DNA from: Promethearchaeota archaeon
GTDB taxonomy: Archaea; Asgardarchaeota; Lokiarchaeia; Sigynarchaeales; SOKP01
Direction: 5' to 3'
Length of the DNA: 33,983 nt
Assembly: GCA_014730295.1 (NCBI GenBank)
Contig: WJIN01000042.1
Coordinates: 1 to 33,983 of the forward strand
Positions 7,705-16,367 of the stretch are shown in pieces. The notes beneath the pieces are model-generated. The model was given only the letters and a program-made list of their open reading frames with translations. It ran no database searches and was not told where the DNA came from. The first letter of the stretch is position 1, and each line of letters starts with the position of its first letter. The position numbers and the translations under genes were made by a program.

Positions 7705-8673
7705 ATGATTCAAGAAAATCCTATTATTATAAAAACACAAGATTTAAGCAAAAAGTTTGGGCAAATCCAAGCCTTAACCAACTTAAATTTACAAGTCAAA
7801 AAAAATTCTATTTTCGGCTTTTTAGGTCCGAATGGTGCTGGTAAGACAACAACGATAAAATTATTACTTGGATTGATTTCACCAACTAGTGGCAGTGCAA
7901 CCATATTTAACTATGATATTATCCGTGAAAGCATTAAAATTCGCTCACGAGTAGGATATCTACCCCAAAATCCCTTCTTTTATGAGAACATGACAGCGAG
8001 GGAGATCCTTGAATTTTCGATAAAATTTTTTTTCTCGGGTTCAATAGAAGCTATAGATTCAAGAATCGAAGAGGTATTAGAATTAGTAGAGCTTTCTGAA
8101 AAAGCGAATCGTCCTATTAAAGGATATTCCGGTGGAGAGAGACAAAGACTCGGGATAGCTCAATCTGTTATCCATAAACCCGATCTTCTTATCTTGGATG
8201 AGCCAACAGCTTCATTAGATCCTATTGGTCGTCATGCTGTACTTGAATTGATGTCAAAATTGAGAGAAGATACCACTATTTTTTATTCCACACATATTTT
8301 AGATGATGTGCAGAGAGTAAGTGATACCGTTGCGATTCTTAATAAAGGGAAACTCGTCGCTCAAGGACCAATAGAAGAATTATTAGCTGGAAGTGAAGGG
8401 GTTGTGTATGTAATAAAGACGAAAAATTCATCTGAGATTATTAGGGAAAAAATGATTGATCTGCCATGGATTACAAATATACAAATATCCCAAGAAAGAG
8501 GCCAATATGTTTGGCTTGTGAATGTAAATAGTGAGGAAAAAGCAGAGGAGCAGCTACTCCGTACGATATTATCTGATAAATCTATAAGGATTACAGAATA
8601 TCGCAAACAAAAGTTTGAATTAGAAGATATATTTTTGAAAGTTATTAAGGAGGATGAAAATGAGTTCGAATAA
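7705..8673 (+). CDS. ABC-2 type transporter ATP-binding subunit
   Basis: This 322-residue ATPase has Walker A GPNGAGKT (41-48), signature YSGGERQ (141-147), Walker B LLILDEP (161-167) and an H-loop histidine at 197. After the ~220-residue nucleotide-binding core comes a C-terminal regulatory-like domain, as in the CcmA/DrrA/NatA group that pairs with ABC-2 permeases for export of drugs, lipids or polymers. The ATG at 7705 has no Shine-Dalgarno site, suggesting a short or absent leader. The stop overlaps the start of the permease gene downstream, so the two are translationally coupled. Substrate cannot be told from sequence. Confidence 0.93.
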   Translation: MIQENPIIIKTQDLSKKFGQIQALTNLNLQVKKNSIFGFLGPNGAGKTTTIKLLLGLISPTSGSATIFNYDIIRESIKIRSRVGYLPQNPFFYENMTAREILEFSIKFFFSGSIEAIDSRIEEVLELVELSEKANRPIKGYSGGERQRLGIAQSVIHKPDLLILDEPTASLDPIGRHAVLELMSKLREDTTIFYSTHILDDVQRVSDTVAILNKGKLVAQGPIEELLAGSEGVVYVIKTKNSSEIIREKMIDLPWITNIQISQERGQYVWLVNVNSEEKAEEQLLRTILSDKSIRITEYRKQKFELEDIFLKVIKEDENEFE

Positions 8674-9439
8674 ACAATTGATCGCGGTTAGGGAAAATGA
8701 TTGGTGGAATAGATTTAAGAATATTCTTTTTGTAGAATTAGGGGATTTTTGGAAAAGTAAAGATTGGATCTGGATGTCCTTATTATGGATTGGTATTGGG
8801 AATGGAATAAGTGCTCTCACCTATTTAGGCGGTGATGTGGAAATGGTGGCAATATTCAATATATTTTTTATATTTATTGGACTTTTCCCTCCAATAGCGA
8901 CAATACTAGTCATGCAAGATTCTATCGTAGGGGAACAACGTTCGGGAGCAATTCTATGGCTTTTATCTAAACCAATTTCTCGGCAATCTTTTATTTTTGC
9001 GAAATGGTTAGGAAATTCTATAAATCTACTCGTATGTATAACGATTATCCCGGGAACGATTGGATATTTCGAATTTTCGGCATTTTCAGGAGAGTGGTTG
9101 TCACCAATACTTTATTTCACGGGGATCTCAATTTTAATGCTATATCACTTATTTTTCATAGGATTCACCTTATTATTGGGGACGATTATGGATACACCAG
9201 GAGGTGTGGCGGCCCCTCCGATGATTTTAAATTTTGCTCAACAATTTTTTCAAAGTATTCCTTTTGCCAGTCATGTGCTACCTCTTACTCTATTCTTAAA
9301 TCAACCAAGTAATTCAGTGATCTTAAGCATCATCCTCGGCGAAATTCCCTCTACTATTATTCCCATCGTTTCAACGGGGATTTTTGCAGTTCTCTTCCTA
9401 TTTTTGGCAATTTGGAAATTCAATAAAGTCGATTTGTAA
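8660..9439 (+). CDS. ABC-2 type transporter permease
   Basis: About 259 residues with six hydrophobic segments, characteristic of ABC-2 permeases. The segment pattern after QDSIVGEQRSGAILWLLSKPISR, which includes the E-R-x-x-G...L-x-x-P-x-S-R motif common to this family, supports the call. I place the start at the ATG at 8660 because AAGGAGG (8647-8653) sits six bases before it; the ATG at 8654 directly abuts that site. The gene overlaps the end of the ATPase gene by 14 bases. Together they form a complete exporter of half-size subunits, probably a dimer of each in the membrane. Substrate unknown. Confidence 0.88.
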   Translation: MSSNKQLIAVRENDWWNRFKNILFVELGDFWKSKDWIWMSLLWIGIGNGISALTYLGGDVEMVAIFNIFFIFIGLFPPIATILVMQDSIVGEQRSGAILWLLSKPISRQSFIFAKWLGNSINLLVCITIIPGTIGYFEFSAFSGEWLSPILYFTGISILMLYHLFFIGFTLLLGTIMDTPGGVAAPPMILNFAQQFFQSIPFASHVLPLTLFLNQPSNSVILSIILGEIPSTIIPIVSTGIFAVLFLFLAIWKFNKVDL

Positions 9440-9457
9440 ATAAATATCTAATTAACT

Positions 9458-9476
9458 AATTTTTTATTTTTAATAG
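9458..9476 (+). terminator. T-rich terminator of the ABC-2 operon
   Basis: About 20 bases after the permease stop there is a run reading AATTTTTTATTTTTAAT. Archaeal transcription commonly ends at such T tracts without a hairpin. The next gene is convergent, which fits a terminator here. Confidence 0.4.
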
Positions 9477-9552
9477 AAAGGGATTATATCGAAATCTAAT
9501 ACCCTTAACACCCTAATCCATTCCATAAAGAAAAGAAAAAGAGGGTACTAAA

Positions 9553-9933
9553 CTAATTGAATGGGATTAAATAAATTTCCTCATTTCTTTTTTCTGCTTT
9601 TACTAATTCAAACCTCCGAAGGATTGCGAAGATATTTTCTATTTCTTTTTCATTCATCTCAAAGGCATCAGCGAGATCATTTTTCTTTGCCCCATCATGA
9701 GATTTAATATAGTCATAAATCTGCTTTTGCTCATCGGTAAGACTTTCCTCGCCTGATTTTCCCGTCATTTCTTCTATAATCTTTGCAGAACGTACCCCCA
9801 TAGGATCACACGCTTTAAGTTCCATTTTCGCATCAATATAACAATCTTCGCATAAAGTTTTACCAGCATGGCTAAAGCTATCATCCTTTGGAACTTCCTC
9901 TCCACACACATCACATTTTACAAGTTCGCTCAT
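9553..9933 (-). CDS. Zinc-ribbon and winged-helix protein
   Basis: The 126-residue protein begins with a treble-clef or LIM-like zinc site, C7-x2-C10 and C28-x2-C31, in the pattern KCDVCGEE...GKTLCEDCY. It then has a conserved-looking CDPMGVRSA stretch (42-50). From about residue 65 to the end it has the helix-helix-wing pattern of a winged-helix domain (LTDEQKQIYDYIK, then KKNDLADAF, then ENIFAILRRFELVKAEK). This combination is common in small archaeal proteins of unknown detail. DNA binding or protein interaction is likely. There is no Shine-Dalgarno site before the ATG, and the gene stands alone between convergent and divergent neighbours. Confidence 0.75.
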   Translation of the reverse strand: MSELVKCDVCGEEVPKDDSFSHAGKTLCEDCYIDAKMELKACDPMGVRSAKIIEEMTGKSGEESLTDEQKQIYDYIKSHDGAKKNDLADAFEMNEKEIENIFAILRRFELVKAEKRNEEIYLIPFN

Positions 9934-10120
9934 ACTTTTACATCAGCATGTTATTCATATTATTATCCTTATACTACGAAATATTGGATTAATTAAAATT
10001 ATGAAGTTTTTAGAATATTGATCATAGATTCCCTTGAAAATTTTCTCAAAACAGAAATTATAAATATATCTTCTTATCAAGCTATAGGTAGCAATTAATG
10101 TATTATGAGGGATAATTAAA

Positions 10121-11008
10121 GTGGTACATATTAAAGAAGAAGGTAAATTTAATGAAAATGCGTATATCTTAGATGCAGAGTTTATGAAAACGGAAAAAAC
10201 TTGTGCAATATACATCATTGAAAAGCAAGGAAAACGATTAATGTTAGATACTGGAGAGTCTTTAAGCGCACGAAGACTTATGAAAAAAATCAAGAATTTT
10301 AATCTTTACCCCATCCACCAAATTGTGTTAACCCACGCCCATTGGGATCATATCCAAGCATTGCCTAAATTAAAAAGATTGATGAAGGATACCGATCTTG
10401 AAGTTTATGCTCATCAAAACGCGGTTGATATACTAAAGAATCCAGAACGCTTGAACGAGTTTTTTGGGTACCATGTAGATCCGATTGAAAATGTCATCCC
10501 GCTAAAACAAGATGATGTTCTCGATTTAGGTGGATTAAAATTGAAGATTCATGAGTTTTTTGGTCATACGCAAGATTCTATCGGGATTCAGGACATTAAG
10601 AACCAGATAATTTACGTGGGTGATGCCATCATCGATAAAATAGATAAAAATACATTTGTTCCCGTACTTTTTGGACCCGATTTTGATGAGGAGAGTCTTT
10701 TGAAAACATACGAAAAACTACGTAATATGAAAGATGAGTTAAATGCTATTGCATTAGCTCATTATGGGATTTGGAAAGGAGAGGATTTCGATAAGATCAT
10801 TGATGATGTGGAAGATCTCTATTATAAAGCGAAAAACCTTCTAATCGAAGCATACAACGATAATCTCTCAGTTAAAGATATAACAAGGAAATATCATGAT
10901 GAGATTATACCTGATTCTGAAATATTCTCGGAAGCAAACATTATGGGATTACAATGGAATATCGAGCAAAACATTGAAACCTTAAAAGCAGCGGGATTCA
11001 TAAGGTAG
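10121..11008 (+). CDS. Metallo-beta-lactamase-fold hydrolase
   Basis: The 295-residue protein carries the di-metal motif THAHWDH (H72, H74, D76, H77), then H149 (FGHTQDS), D168 (YVGDAI) and H214 (LAHYG), the usual ligand set of the superfamily. The last ~70 residues are a helical extension. The superfamily hydrolyses thioesters, phosphodiesters, lactams and similar bonds; nothing here fixes the substrate. Translation probably begins at the GTG at 10121, with GAGGG about ten bases ahead. It converges with the histidine kinase gene, with only 19 bases between them, so their 3' ends must nearly overlap. Confidence 0.88.
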   Translation: MVHIKEEGKFNENAYILDAEFMKTEKTCAIYIIEKQGKRLMLDTGESLSARRLMKKIKNFNLYPIHQIVLTHAHWDHIQALPKLKRLMKDTDLEVYAHQNAVDILKNPERLNEFFGYHVDPIENVIPLKQDDVLDLGGLKLKIHEFFGHTQDSIGIQDIKNQIIYVGDAIIDKIDKNTFVPVLFGPDFDEESLLKTYEKLRNMKDELNAIALAHYGIWKGEDFDKIIDDVEDLYYKAKNLLIEAYNDNLSVKDITRKYHDEIIPDSEIFSEANIMGLQWNIEQNIETLKAAGFIR

Positions 11009-11027
11009 AATTGAATAATAAAATGAG

Positions 11028-13277
11028 TTAAAATGGATCTTGGGGGATTAAGAGAATAAATTTAGAACCTTCTGAATAATTTCCTTTTACTTTATCATCT
11101 ACACTGATTTTGCCGTGAAAGCTCTCGACTATTTTTCCTACTAATGTTAATCCCAACCCAGTACCTCTAATCTTTCCATTTTCATCATATCCTCTTCGAA
11201 ATATCTTTTCTTTGATCTCATTTTTCACACCCCTTCCATTATCGAGAAAAGTGATTTCCACATATTTTTTTTCATTTTTTTCTGTTTCAGATACCTCGAT
11301 TTGGATATCAATGAAATCGTTTTCGTTATGAATAATAGCATTTTCTAAAATGTTTTGATACACATCATACAGAAAATCATTTGTGTGTGCAAATATTTCA
11401 TATTTATTGGAATTGAGTTTAATATTTATCTCATTAGATGAAAAGCGTCCTTTAATTTCTTCTATAGCCATTCTTAACGGTGTGAGAATATCTTTTTTGT
11501 GAATTTCGAAGGTCTGTTTTTCCAATTTAGATAATTTCCTAACATTAGATACGAGATTTGAGCCTCGCGAAACTTGATCTTCAATCAATTTAAAATTTTG
11601 AAGAATTTCATGAGGATTCTTAGAATTGAGAAGAAGGATCTCATTCAATTCATTGGCAGAGAGAATATTTTGGAAGATATTATTAATATCATGCGCAAAT
11701 AAATCTTTATAAAACTCCGCTCGCTGATAAGCAGAACGATATTTGACTTCTGATTCTTTTAAATTGAATTGCGCGTTCACTCGTTTAGTAATATCCTTTA
11801 AATGCCCGATCATATTAATGGTATTCCCCATATTGTCTTTTAGAGGGAAGATGCTAAGATCTAACCATCCAACTTGTTTATTATTTTTTATCAGAGGAAC
11901 TATATTTCCTCCCCCTTTGCCCATATCCTTTTTTATAATGATTGGACACCAAGGACACGGATTATCTCTATTTTGAATCACATAATAACATTTATTTCCT
12001 TGAATAGTTTCCGTAATCCCAAATAATTCCCTAAATCCCGTATTATACCGAATAATGTTGTAATTAGGGTCAAGAATAAATATCCCGTCTCGAATAGCAT
12101 TAAATACACTCTGAAGAAATTTCTCATTTAGTTTTAGCTTTTCCTGAATCATTTTCTGCTCCGTGATGTCCCTCACAATTGCTTGAACGAGTATCTCATC
12201 ATTAACATCTATTCTGCTCAGACTAATTTCCGCATCAAATTTAGTTCCATCCTTTTTTATATGGAGCCAGTAAAATCTCTGTTTCTCGCCCTCTATAGCA
12301 TTTTGAAGATAAAAAAGTGCCTTCTCTTTTGAATTTTGACCATCGGGCTGAAATTGTGGGGAAAATTTCCATGGAGGATATCCAATTATCTCGTTTTTGT
12401 TTGAACATCCATAGATTTCGACCGCTCGATCATTGCATTCCAAGAACATTTTTAGATTCATAATAATTATTCCATCATTAGCACCTTCAAATAGCATCCT
12501 GTATTTAACTTCGGATTCCTTTAATGAATCTTCAATCCGTTTCCTTTCTGTAATATCAGAAGTAAGGACGTAAACATTTTTTTTCTTATTTTCAGTCCAA
12601 GAATAGGAATATTTATTTTGAATATACTTCTTTGTTCCATCTTTTTGTTGAATCCAAAATTTTAATGTTTTTATTTCCCTTGTTTGGTCATCCACTTCTC
12701 TCTGTATTTTTCGTAATCGTTCTTTTTCTTCTTCAAGCGCAAGATCTATGCCTGTAAGATTTTCTAGCTCATTTTTCGGATATCCAAAAATTTCGCATAC
12801 CCTATTATTGAGGTATACTATTTTGCCGTTTTCTATTATTGTTAATCCTTCGTTGATATTTTCAGCCATTCTTTTGAATCTTTCATCACTTTCACCGATT
12901 TTATTAAAACTTCTTTTTTCTAGGGAAATTATTCTTCCAATGCAAAATATCTCATTCGGACTGTTTAATTTTCCCCTGAAAATAACCATATCGATGAAAA
13001 TCTTGCTGTTTTCTCTGCTCCGAATAGGAAGAGAGAAGACTTTTTCTTTTTTTCTTATGATCTCCTCCAATACTTGATTGGCTGTTTCTTTGCTTTTTAA
13101 ATACATGAAATCTGAGAACTTTTTTCCTATTAAATCTTCTTCCGTATAACCAAACTGAGATTTAGTTATGGAATTTGCGAATATTATGTATCCCATTTCA
13201 TCAATTATAAGAATTAATTCGTTAATAGAATTTAAAATCTCTATAAGATCTTTTTCTTCATTGGATATTTTTGGCAA
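11028..13277 (-). CDS. Multi-PAS sensor histidine kinase, predicted soluble
   Basis: A 749-residue kinase with no membrane segment, so probably a cytosolic sensor. Four PAS domains lie at about 8-115, 130-248, 254-375 and 383-500. The fourth has C430, C441 and C444 (NPCPWCP), a possible metal, haem or redox site. The phosphoacceptor is H529 in FAHDINNIFQN. The ATPase domain shows the N box NILENAIIH (642-650), G1 DNGRG (679-683) and G2 GTGLGL (705-710). The start is a TTG at 13277 with GGGGAT upstream. No response regulator is encoded in the window, so the partner is elsewhere. The upstream region holds repeated TAATCTA-type motifs. Confidence 0.92.
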   Translation of the reverse strand: MPKISNEEKDLIEILNSINELILIIDEMGYIIFANSITKSQFGYTEEDLIGKKFSDFMYLKSKETANQVLEEIIRKKEKVFSLPIRSRENSKIFIDMVIFRGKLNSPNEIFCIGRIISLEKRSFNKIGESDERFKRMAENINEGLTIIENGKIVYLNNRVCEIFGYPKNELENLTGIDLALEEEKERLRKIQREVDDQTREIKTLKFWIQQKDGTKKYIQNKYSYSWTENKKKNVYVLTSDITERKRIEDSLKESEVKYRMLFEGANDGIIIMNLKMFLECNDRAVEIYGCSNKNEIIGYPPWKFSPQFQPDGQNSKEKALFYLQNAIEGEKQRFYWLHIKKDGTKFDAEISLSRIDVNDEILVQAIVRDITEQKMIQEKLKLNEKFLQSVFNAIRDGIFILDPNYNIIRYNTGFRELFGITETIQGNKCYYVIQNRDNPCPWCPIIIKKDMGKGGGNIVPLIKNNKQVGWLDLSIFPLKDNMGNTINMIGHLKDITKRVNAQFNLKESEVKYRSAYQRAEFYKDLFAHDINNIFQNILSANELNEILLLNSKNPHEILQNFKLIEDQVSRGSNLVSNVRKLSKLEKQTFEIHKKDILTPLRMAIEEIKGRFSSNEINIKLNSNKYEIFAHTNDFLYDVYQNILENAIIHNENDFIDIQIEVSETEKNEKKYVEITFLDNGRGVKNEIKEKIFRRGYDENGKIRGTGLGLTLVGKIVESFHGKISVDDKVKGNYSEGSKFILLIPQDPF

Positions 13278-13410
13278 CTGAATCCCCTATATATTTTGAT
13301 TTAGAGTTTATTCCACGTAGGAATGATATTTCTCTATTGATTGTCTAAAAAGATTAGTTATATGATAAAGAAAAGAATTTTTATATTTTTCTATAATGGT
13401 TTCTAATAAT

Positions 13411-13510
13411 TTAATCTATAATCTAATCTATGCTTAGATAAGAAACTTCATAACAATAAAAATAATTTCTAAAAGATTAATCTAGATAAGAAAAATGAAT
13501 AATAGATTAT
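13411..13510. repeat. Cluster of TAATCTA/TAGATTA motifs upstream of the histidine kinase gene
   Basis: The 262-base gap upstream of the kinase has at least three TAATCTA-like copies in 13411-13430, a TTAGATAAGAAA at 13434-13445, a near-identical CTAGATAAGAAA at 13482-13493 preceded by GATTAAT, and an inverted TAGATTA at 13503-13509. This is denser than AT-richness alone seems to explain, although chance cannot be excluded in such sequence. They could be regulator binding sites. Confidence 0.35.
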
Positions 13511-13539
13511 ATTGGAAAATATAGAATTTAATAAGAGAT

Positions 13540-14616
13540 TTAAAAAATATTAGCTTCTTCTTGGACTTTATCTTCTTGCTGAATTTCAGCCCTTAATTTC
13601 TTCTTTTTACGTTTTATCATTTCGACAAAGGATTCTATACGTGTTAGCATTCCCGCTTCCCCGCTATGCTCATCCATAATTAAAGCGAGATATGGAATTC
13701 CAACGACTTTCATATCTCTCATGATCAATTCTGAGATAATGCTGTCGGGCCCACAAGCAAAGCTGATCAAGAATATGATCCCATCAATTTCCTCGCGTCC
13801 TTTAGTCATAAAATATCTACAAACTTGCATTATCTCTTCTTCGTGTCGCCAGTAATTTTTTAACTTTTTATTGACCACCACAGGGACGTTAAAAATTGAT
13901 TCGGGCAAATTTTCTTTAGTAAGAACTTCTACATCTCGTTGCCGCAATTTTTTCTGAAAATCTAAATTAATATAGGTGTCGAATAAGTTATATTCATGCC
14001 CAATCAATAATAACCGAATTTCTCCATCAATTTGACGTTTAGGTAATTTAAATGGCTTTCCCATACGAACTAACTTTAATGCATGATTGACTGGTGCTCC
14101 GTTTCTTAGGAACTTTTTATATTCATGAAAATATTGTCTTGCGTGTTCATACGCCTCTAAGGATTTTGAATGACCAACACCCAATTGCTTTCCTAGATCT
14201 ATTGCTGCCACATTTACCGGAAATTCTTTTACATTGACTTCAAAATGCAATATTTTCGGTACGTCTGGTAAGATTTTTACAACATCTGGAAGAGAGAGGA
14301 ATTTTGGACAAAAAAAAGCTTCGTTTACTTCAGAGACATACCGTGGGACAAAAATAAAATCGAGATCTGGATGGTGTTCGATCAAATGCATTACGTGACC
14401 ATAGTATATCTTCATTGGAATACATAATTCTCCAAAACCGTGCTGTACTCCAACGGTGACAATTTTTTTATTAGTGGGAGGACTTAATACAATTTCTGCC
14501 CCGAGCTCTTCCAATATCTTTTTCCAGAAGGGAAAATATCTATAATAGTGGAGAGCACGTGGTATACCCACCTTTGGTTTCCTTTTTTGATTATTCTTCT
14601 CAGCTTCCTTATTCAT
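13540..14616 (-). CDS. Acyl-CoA dehydratase activase-related protein (HgdB-like), second copy
   Basis: The 358-residue protein is a paralogue or partner type of the gene at 6234-7433. It begins with KVGIPRALHYYRYFPFW (15-31), typical of the family's first strand and helix. It carries C65 (GELCIPMK), C103 (FFCPKF) and C288 (SFACGPDS), and the late DEHSGEAGMLTRIESFVEM motif. The last residues are a lysine/glutamate-rich tail. It is the third gene of an operon with the HAD phosphatase and the double acyltransferase, 17 bases after the latter, with GGTG about 12 bases before the ATG. Why a redox-type protein travels with lipid genes is unclear. Possible iron-sulfur protein; reaction unknown. Confidence 0.78.
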   Translation of the reverse strand: MNKEAEKNNQKRKPKVGIPRALHYYRYFPFWKKILEELGAEIVLSPPTNKKIVTVGVQHGFGELCIPMKIYYGHVMHLIEHHPDLDFIFVPRYVSEVNEAFFCPKFLSLPDVVKILPDVPKILHFEVNVKEFPVNVAAIDLGKQLGVGHSKSLEAYEHARQYFHEYKKFLRNGAPVNHALKLVRMGKPFKLPKRQIDGEIRLLLIGHEYNLFDTYINLDFQKKLRQRDVEVLTKENLPESIFNVPVVVNKKLKNYWRHEEEIMQVCRYFMTKGREEIDGIIFLISFACGPDSIISELIMRDMKVVGIPYLALIMDEHSGEAGMLTRIESFVEMIKRKKKKLRAEIQQEDKVQEEANIF

Positions 14617-14633
14617 AGTATTAATTACACCAT

Positions 14634-16352
14634 TTATGCATTAGCTTCATCATACACTAAAAGATCTTTGATTCTGCTCATCAAGTTATTGGTTAGGCGC
14701 TTTAATTCATCATAATCTGGCATTGGTTTATCAAAATATTTTTCATGTTCCATAAAGGGTTCACCTGCTTTGAACGTTTGACCATGACCGAAATATAAAG
14801 TTTTTGCGTGCTTGGGATAAGTATTTTCAGTGCCGGTGATGCCAACTGGAATGATGGGCACTTTGGCTTCAATTGCTAATCTCATAGCACCAGTATGACC
14901 TTCAAGAACTTCGCCACCGCCACTTGAAGTTGTTCCTTCGGGGTAAATCATCACTATTTTACCTTCTTCTAATAGTCCCTTTGCAAAATTATAACAAGGA
15001 ATATCACTTTCCCCTCTTTTTAGCGGAAATGCGTGATGAGTGCGTACCCAAGCATTTACGATGGGTATTTGAAATAGTGATTGCTTAGACATTTGCCATA
15101 GCATACGCTTCTTAGAAATTTCAAGAGCATATGCATTCATTATAACATCCCATTCAGAATTGTGGTTTGAACATATTATTGCCCCGCCTTCGCTGGGAAC
15201 ATTTTCTTCATATCCCATAACTTTAATCGGTGCAAAATTGTCGACTATAAACTTAACTGCAGGATAAGTGAGCCCGTGTTGAATTAATTTTTGAAATTCA
15301 TACCTAAGTCCAAATTCATCTAATATTTTTAGAAATGTCAACCAAGCATCATCTATAGACCGTAATAGATATTTTTTATAATAATTTAACCAGTATTTAA
15401 AGCCTTTTTGTTTCTTCTCTTTTTTCCCATCTTCTGGAGATCCTATTGATAATTCATCTAAGTCATCTGGTTTTTTATGTTTAATTACTTTTTTAGCAAA
15501 ATTACCTTTTCCTTCCTTTAGATCAACTACCTTTTGGTGTAATTCATCTGTTAATTTCCTAGCAAGCTCTGGAGTTAGTCTTCCCTTATACTCATCGTAA
15601 TAGATTGGTTTCCCTACTCGACAGCGAACTTGTACGGGTTTTCCAACTAATTTTCCTTTCGGTAAAGCATCCCTAGATCCAATAACTGCGACCGGAACGA
15701 TAGGAACACCAGCGTCTACAGCTAACCTTACTGCTCCCGTTTTGAATGGAGCTATAGATTCATCCATGCTTCGAGTGCCTTCTGGAAAAATACCTATCCA
15801 TTCTCCCATTTCAAGTTTATGTTTAGCATATTCCCACGCTTTTCTTATATCTTCTTTATTCCCTCTCTCTCCGAGAGAAAATGCACTTAAATTTTTAAAT
15901 AAAGTACGAACGATGGGAGTCTTAAAATTCTCTGGTTTACTCATATAGTTAATCTTATGAAAACAAATCCCCCCAACGAAAAACGGGTCCAAGTGACTTT
16001 CATGATTACTTACTATGATTCCCGGTCCATATTCTGGAAAGAGCTCACCATCTTCATATACCGCTTCATATCTCCAGATTAATCTCATAGCTTGTTTAAC
16101 CCATATTTCCGCTAACCACCATTGTATTCGCTGCTCTTTTTCTGTCAATTCTAGCATATCTATGATTTTATGATAAATATCATTGAGTGGATCGATTGGA
16201 TTATATTTTAAAATCTTGTAAAGGGTATTTTGATGAGGTTTTTTCCATTTAAGTTCCTCTGCTTTTGAAGCCTCCTCTGCTTCCCATTCACCAATAGATT
16301 TTTGTTTGATTTCCTCAACTTCTTTTTCTAACTCGCTTTTACTCGTTACCAT
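14634..16352 (-). CDS. Tandem (double-domain) PlsC-type glycerolipid acyltransferase
   Basis: Two acyltransferase domains lie in one 572-residue chain. The N-terminal domain has NHESHLD (H117, D122) and FPEGTRS (189-195); the C-terminal one has NHNSEWD (H397, D402) and YPEGTTS (470-476). Both keep the HxxxxD catalytic pair and the substrate motif, so both may be active. A charged linker of about 80 residues (roughly 280-345) separates them. The family transfers acyl chains to glycerol-3-phosphate or lysophosphatidate. A double-domain protein could carry out both steps, which is an inference. Archaeal membranes normally use ether lipids, so this gene is notable. AAGGAG lies about 11 bases before the ATG, and the gene follows the HAD phosphatase by 15 bases. 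Confidence 0.88.
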   Translation of the reverse strand: MVTSKSELEKEVEEIKQKSIGEWEAEEASKAEELKWKKPHQNTLYKILKYNPIDPLNDIYHKIIDMLELTEKEQRIQWWLAEIWVKQAMRLIWRYEAVYEDGELFPEYGPGIIVSNHESHLDPFFVGGICFHKINYMSKPENFKTPIVRTLFKNLSAFSLGERGNKEDIRKAWEYAKHKLEMGEWIGIFPEGTRSMDESIAPFKTGAVRLAVDAGVPIVPVAVIGSRDALPKGKLVGKPVQVRCRVGKPIYYDEYKGRLTPELARKLTDELHQKVVDLKEGKGNFAKKVIKHKKPDDLDELSIGSPEDGKKEKKQKGFKYWLNYYKKYLLRSIDDAWLTFLKILDEFGLRYEFQKLIQHGLTYPAVKFIVDNFAPIKVMGYEENVPSEGGAIICSNHNSEWDVIMNAYALEISKKRMLWQMSKQSLFQIPIVNAWVRTHHAFPLKRGESDIPCYNFAKGLLEEGKIVMIYPEGTTSSGGGEVLEGHTGAMRLAIEAKVPIIPVGITGTENTYPKHAKTLYFGHGQTFKAGEPFMEHEKYFDKPMPDYDELKRLTNNLMSRIKDLLVYDEANA

Positions 16353-16367
16353 ATTAATATCAACTCC

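Noticed and set aside
12748..13077. A 109-codon plus-strand frame
   Set aside because: It is antisense to the PAS domains of the histidine kinase, which are clearly encoded on the minus strand.
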